Source: Stenopsyche tienmushanensis (Eukaryota; Arthropoda; Insecta; Trichoptera; Stenopsychidae). From it: DNA of 64,000 nucleotides. Every line of letters starts with the position of its first letter. Within the stretch, counting starts at the first letter, position 1. This document shows, piece after piece, positions 61,926 to 64,000 of the stretch. The position numbers and the translations under genes were made by a program. A model generated the notes under the pieces. The model worked only from the letters and a program-made list of their open reading frames with translations, was not told where the DNA came from and searched no databases. Location of the stretch: positions 2,790,001 through 2,854,000 of the forward strand of contig WACJ01000124.1 of assembly GCA_008973525.1 (NCBI GenBank), in the 5' to 3' direction.

Positions 61926-63862
61926 GCAATGGACTCAATCGGATTGAAATTGATGATGAAATATGTATTTAAAATATGTATGGATTTGATGCTAGCACTC
62001 GGTACTTATTTGTGGATTGCGAACGACGCGTGTCTACCATTTTAGATTTGTTTTATTTCTTTGATTACTTATCTAAGAACTGAAATGAGATGATATTAAA
62101 AGTTAAAGTATGTGGTTTCGATGCAATTTCAATATGAATGTATAATTAACAAATTCTCAATAAGATTTAATGACTTTTTTTCATCAAATTACCTATTTTG
62201 GATAGTGGCAAAGCATTCCAAATAAATGGTATTTTAATGTGTGCCCATACAAGAAAACTTAATAGGTTTTCACCATAAGTTTTCTTTAATCATTTAATCT
62301 TTGAGCATGTTAATGGTAATATCAACATGAACGTTAATGTTTAACAGTCTCAAAAAGTTGATAGTTTGAAATTAAAAATGCAAATATTGAAAATTAGATT
62401 GAAGGAGATTATAACATGCCTAAAGGGGAAATCTTTGTATGTGGAAATACGTTCGAAATAAACAGGATTTTAATTGTTATTTTATGTACATACGAAAAGA
62501 GGACATATCTCATTATTTCAACAATGCAGGCCAGTGCTTCAGTTTAAGTCGGTTCTTGCACAGCGTCATCAGATAGTGGATATGTCACCGCGGCGGATAT
62601 GTCCACAGATCACGACATCGTGGCTCGTCGGTTCGGCGATAGTCGCTCCTCAGCCATTCTGCACACTGCTCATTGCCAATTGTGCTATCTGTTGCTATTC
62701 CTACTATTCTTTGGACACAAATAAAACGAAGTAGAGTGAGATTCATGCCTCGCTGCTAGTTCTGCCATTTTAAAACATTCATCGAGAGGTGGAAAAATAA
62801 AATAAACATCATTAAAATATCACTTTTTTTTCCTTCTCCTTAATACATTGTATGCAGGGTTGTCTCAGACTAGATCATGCATAAAATATGGGGATATCAA
62901 AACAATTTACATTATATACAAAAACCAGATTAAAATGTTAATACTTGGACAGCGTGAAAAACATTGTTCTCTATGTTGTGAAACTTTACAAAAGGAGCAA
63001 ATCTATCATTTGTAACCATCGCTAAACAAACAAAACAATCTTGGTTCTCAAAGACTAAAATCGTCAGATGGCTCCAGAACCAAAGCTAAAGTCGAAAATA
63101 GCGAATGAAACAAGGGTGTATTTGAGTCTCGTATTGAACATTGACATTTCAACCAATAGATAGAACAATGTCAGGGCACGAAATATATTATATTATCGTA
63201 TTTTCCGCCTATATAGTATTTATAAAAAGGGATTACTTTCTCCCACATTCAGTGTGTGGCAATAAACGATTCACTGTTTCCGCAAGCCATGTGTTAACGT
63301 GCCATATCTGCTCTCGGAGATTTGTAATCATCATAGATGATATTTCTAGATACCAGATTCTTATGTAATTATGTGTTTTTGATTGAGAATTTTTGTATAG
63401 AGCAGGATCATTTTTAATTAACCCTGGATTACAAATCTTATTTAGAACCCCACATATACAGATTATACATCGTTTCGAGGTGTATAATAAAACATTAATT
63501 CTTTGACAAAAGTAATGCTGGATTACTACTTTAGTAATTATATATCTAGTCAATAAAGCATCAATCTTTTTAAATCTAGCTTTATTTAATTATGAAAAAC
63601 AACTCTAAATATATAATTAGAAAATACAATAACAGTTTTTTTGTATGGATTTAAGAACTAATAAGAAAATCGACAGACATTAAACTTATATTCGCAAAGT
63701 GGGCATTTTTGCATTTGTGACATTGCGATTTTGTCATCCTGTTTTTTTATACAAATATTTGGAATATTATTGACATTTTTTGACTTTCAGTTGATGATTG
63801 ATACTTTCAGAATATTTTTCGGCGGGTTTTGACAACAAATCTGGTTTAAATTTTGGTTTAAA
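61926..63862. other. Intron 3 sequence, no gene recognised
   Basis: It is AT-rich apart from a small island at about 62540-62720, where the plus frame 62474-62734 is open but unrecognised. The plus and minus frames at 63141-63368 and 63233-63553 overlap and show no motif. Confidence 0.4.
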
Positions 63863-64000
63863 TTACAGTTCAAAGTTAGTGCAGCTAATCTCTTTTCCAT
63901 CCAAGGTAATGATAATACAGAACCCTATTGTTTGGGTTTCATCGACATATTCATTTTCCAAGTCGCTCTGAATATCCTCTTCGAATACCTCATCCTCTGA
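63863..64000 (-). CDS. Possible C-terminal exon or relic ORF entering from the right edge
   Basis: Read on the minus strand from the edge, 45 codons are open before TAA at 63863. They begin SEDEVFEEDIQSDLENEYVD and end with LDGKEISCTNFEL. The string is acidic, uses mixed third positions and does not look like random AT-rich translation. Its start lies outside the window. It could be the last exon of a gene opposite to the astacin gene or a transposase fragment, since acidic stretches are common at the N-terminus of piggyBac-type transposases. No family is assigned. No AATAAA was noticed just downstream. Confidence 0.35.
   Translation of the reverse strand, partial: SEDEVFEEDIQSDLENEYVDETQTIGFCIIITLDGKEISCTNFEL

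Larger units (their letters stand above)
55294..64000 (+). other. Astacin gene intron 3, 5' part (continues past window)
   Basis: The donor is GTAAGT. No acceptor followed by a Met-turn (SxMHY) or the other conserved C-terminal astacin blocks was found to 64000, so the intron is taken to run off the window. It contains an island at 55360-55830, the hAT-like repeat with a nested retrotransposon, a candidate mini-exon, a hAT miniature element and a dispersed repeat. An unrecognised short exon in it cannot be excluded. Confidence 0.6.

Noticed and set aside
55294..64000. Search for the astacin Met-turn exon
   Set aside because: No reading with an SxMHY block preceded by an acceptor was seen in this span, so later exons are assumed to lie outside rather than forced onto weak matches.

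Overview
The window looks like nuclear DNA of an arthropod, most likely an insect. It is strongly AT-rich, gene-poor, split by introns and full of decayed transposons (mariner, hAT, piggyBac-type, pogo/Tigger-like, non-LTR and SINE-like). There are no operons, ribosome binding sites or CRISPR arrays. Most open frames are short and unconvincing, as expected in AT-rich intergenic and intronic DNA.

The one well-supported host gene is a secreted astacin-family (M12A) zinc metalloprotease on the + strand. Exon 1 (46258-46566) encodes a signal peptide and an acidic prosegment with an FEGD aspartate-switch motif. Exon 2 (46737-46957) encodes the N-terminal lobe of the protease. Exon 3 (55106-55293) encodes the zinc site HELLHALGFWHEHSRTDRD. 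Intron phases 0, 2 and 1 join without a frame break, and the 3' exons lie beyond the right edge. Intron 2 is about 8.1 kb and intron 3 exceeds 8.7 kb. Two other coding candidates are weak: a TATA-preceded mini-exon at 59105-59227 (+) and an open acidic reading frame entering from the right edge (64000-63863, -).

Left part (1-46 kb): intergenic DNA with a terminal-inverted-repeat (TIR) element (1331-2824), a mariner transposase relic (8757-9200), two inverted copies of a TTAA-flanked element (9230-10123 and 14794-15534), a hairpin repeat whose loop is flipped between copies (4078-4430 and 25652-26105), a nested pogo/Tigger-like end with a small TIR element inside it (25220-25612), a second mariner-type element (32751-33636) and a broken transposon ORF (40760-41690). 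A tRNA-like SINE (three copies) and a second dispersed repeat (five clear copies) recur across the window. Islands of higher-complexity, less AT-rich sequence rich in homeodomain/POU-like words may be cis-regulatory modules.

Right part (46-64 kb): the astacin gene with transposon-filled introns. Two same-orientation copies of one hAT-like repeat (53429-54208 and 56583-58384) flank the catalytic exon. The second copy is interrupted by a 5'-truncated non-LTR retrotransposon with a 17-bp target-site duplication. A compact hAT-type miniature element with a perfect 8-bp duplication lies at 60320-60504.
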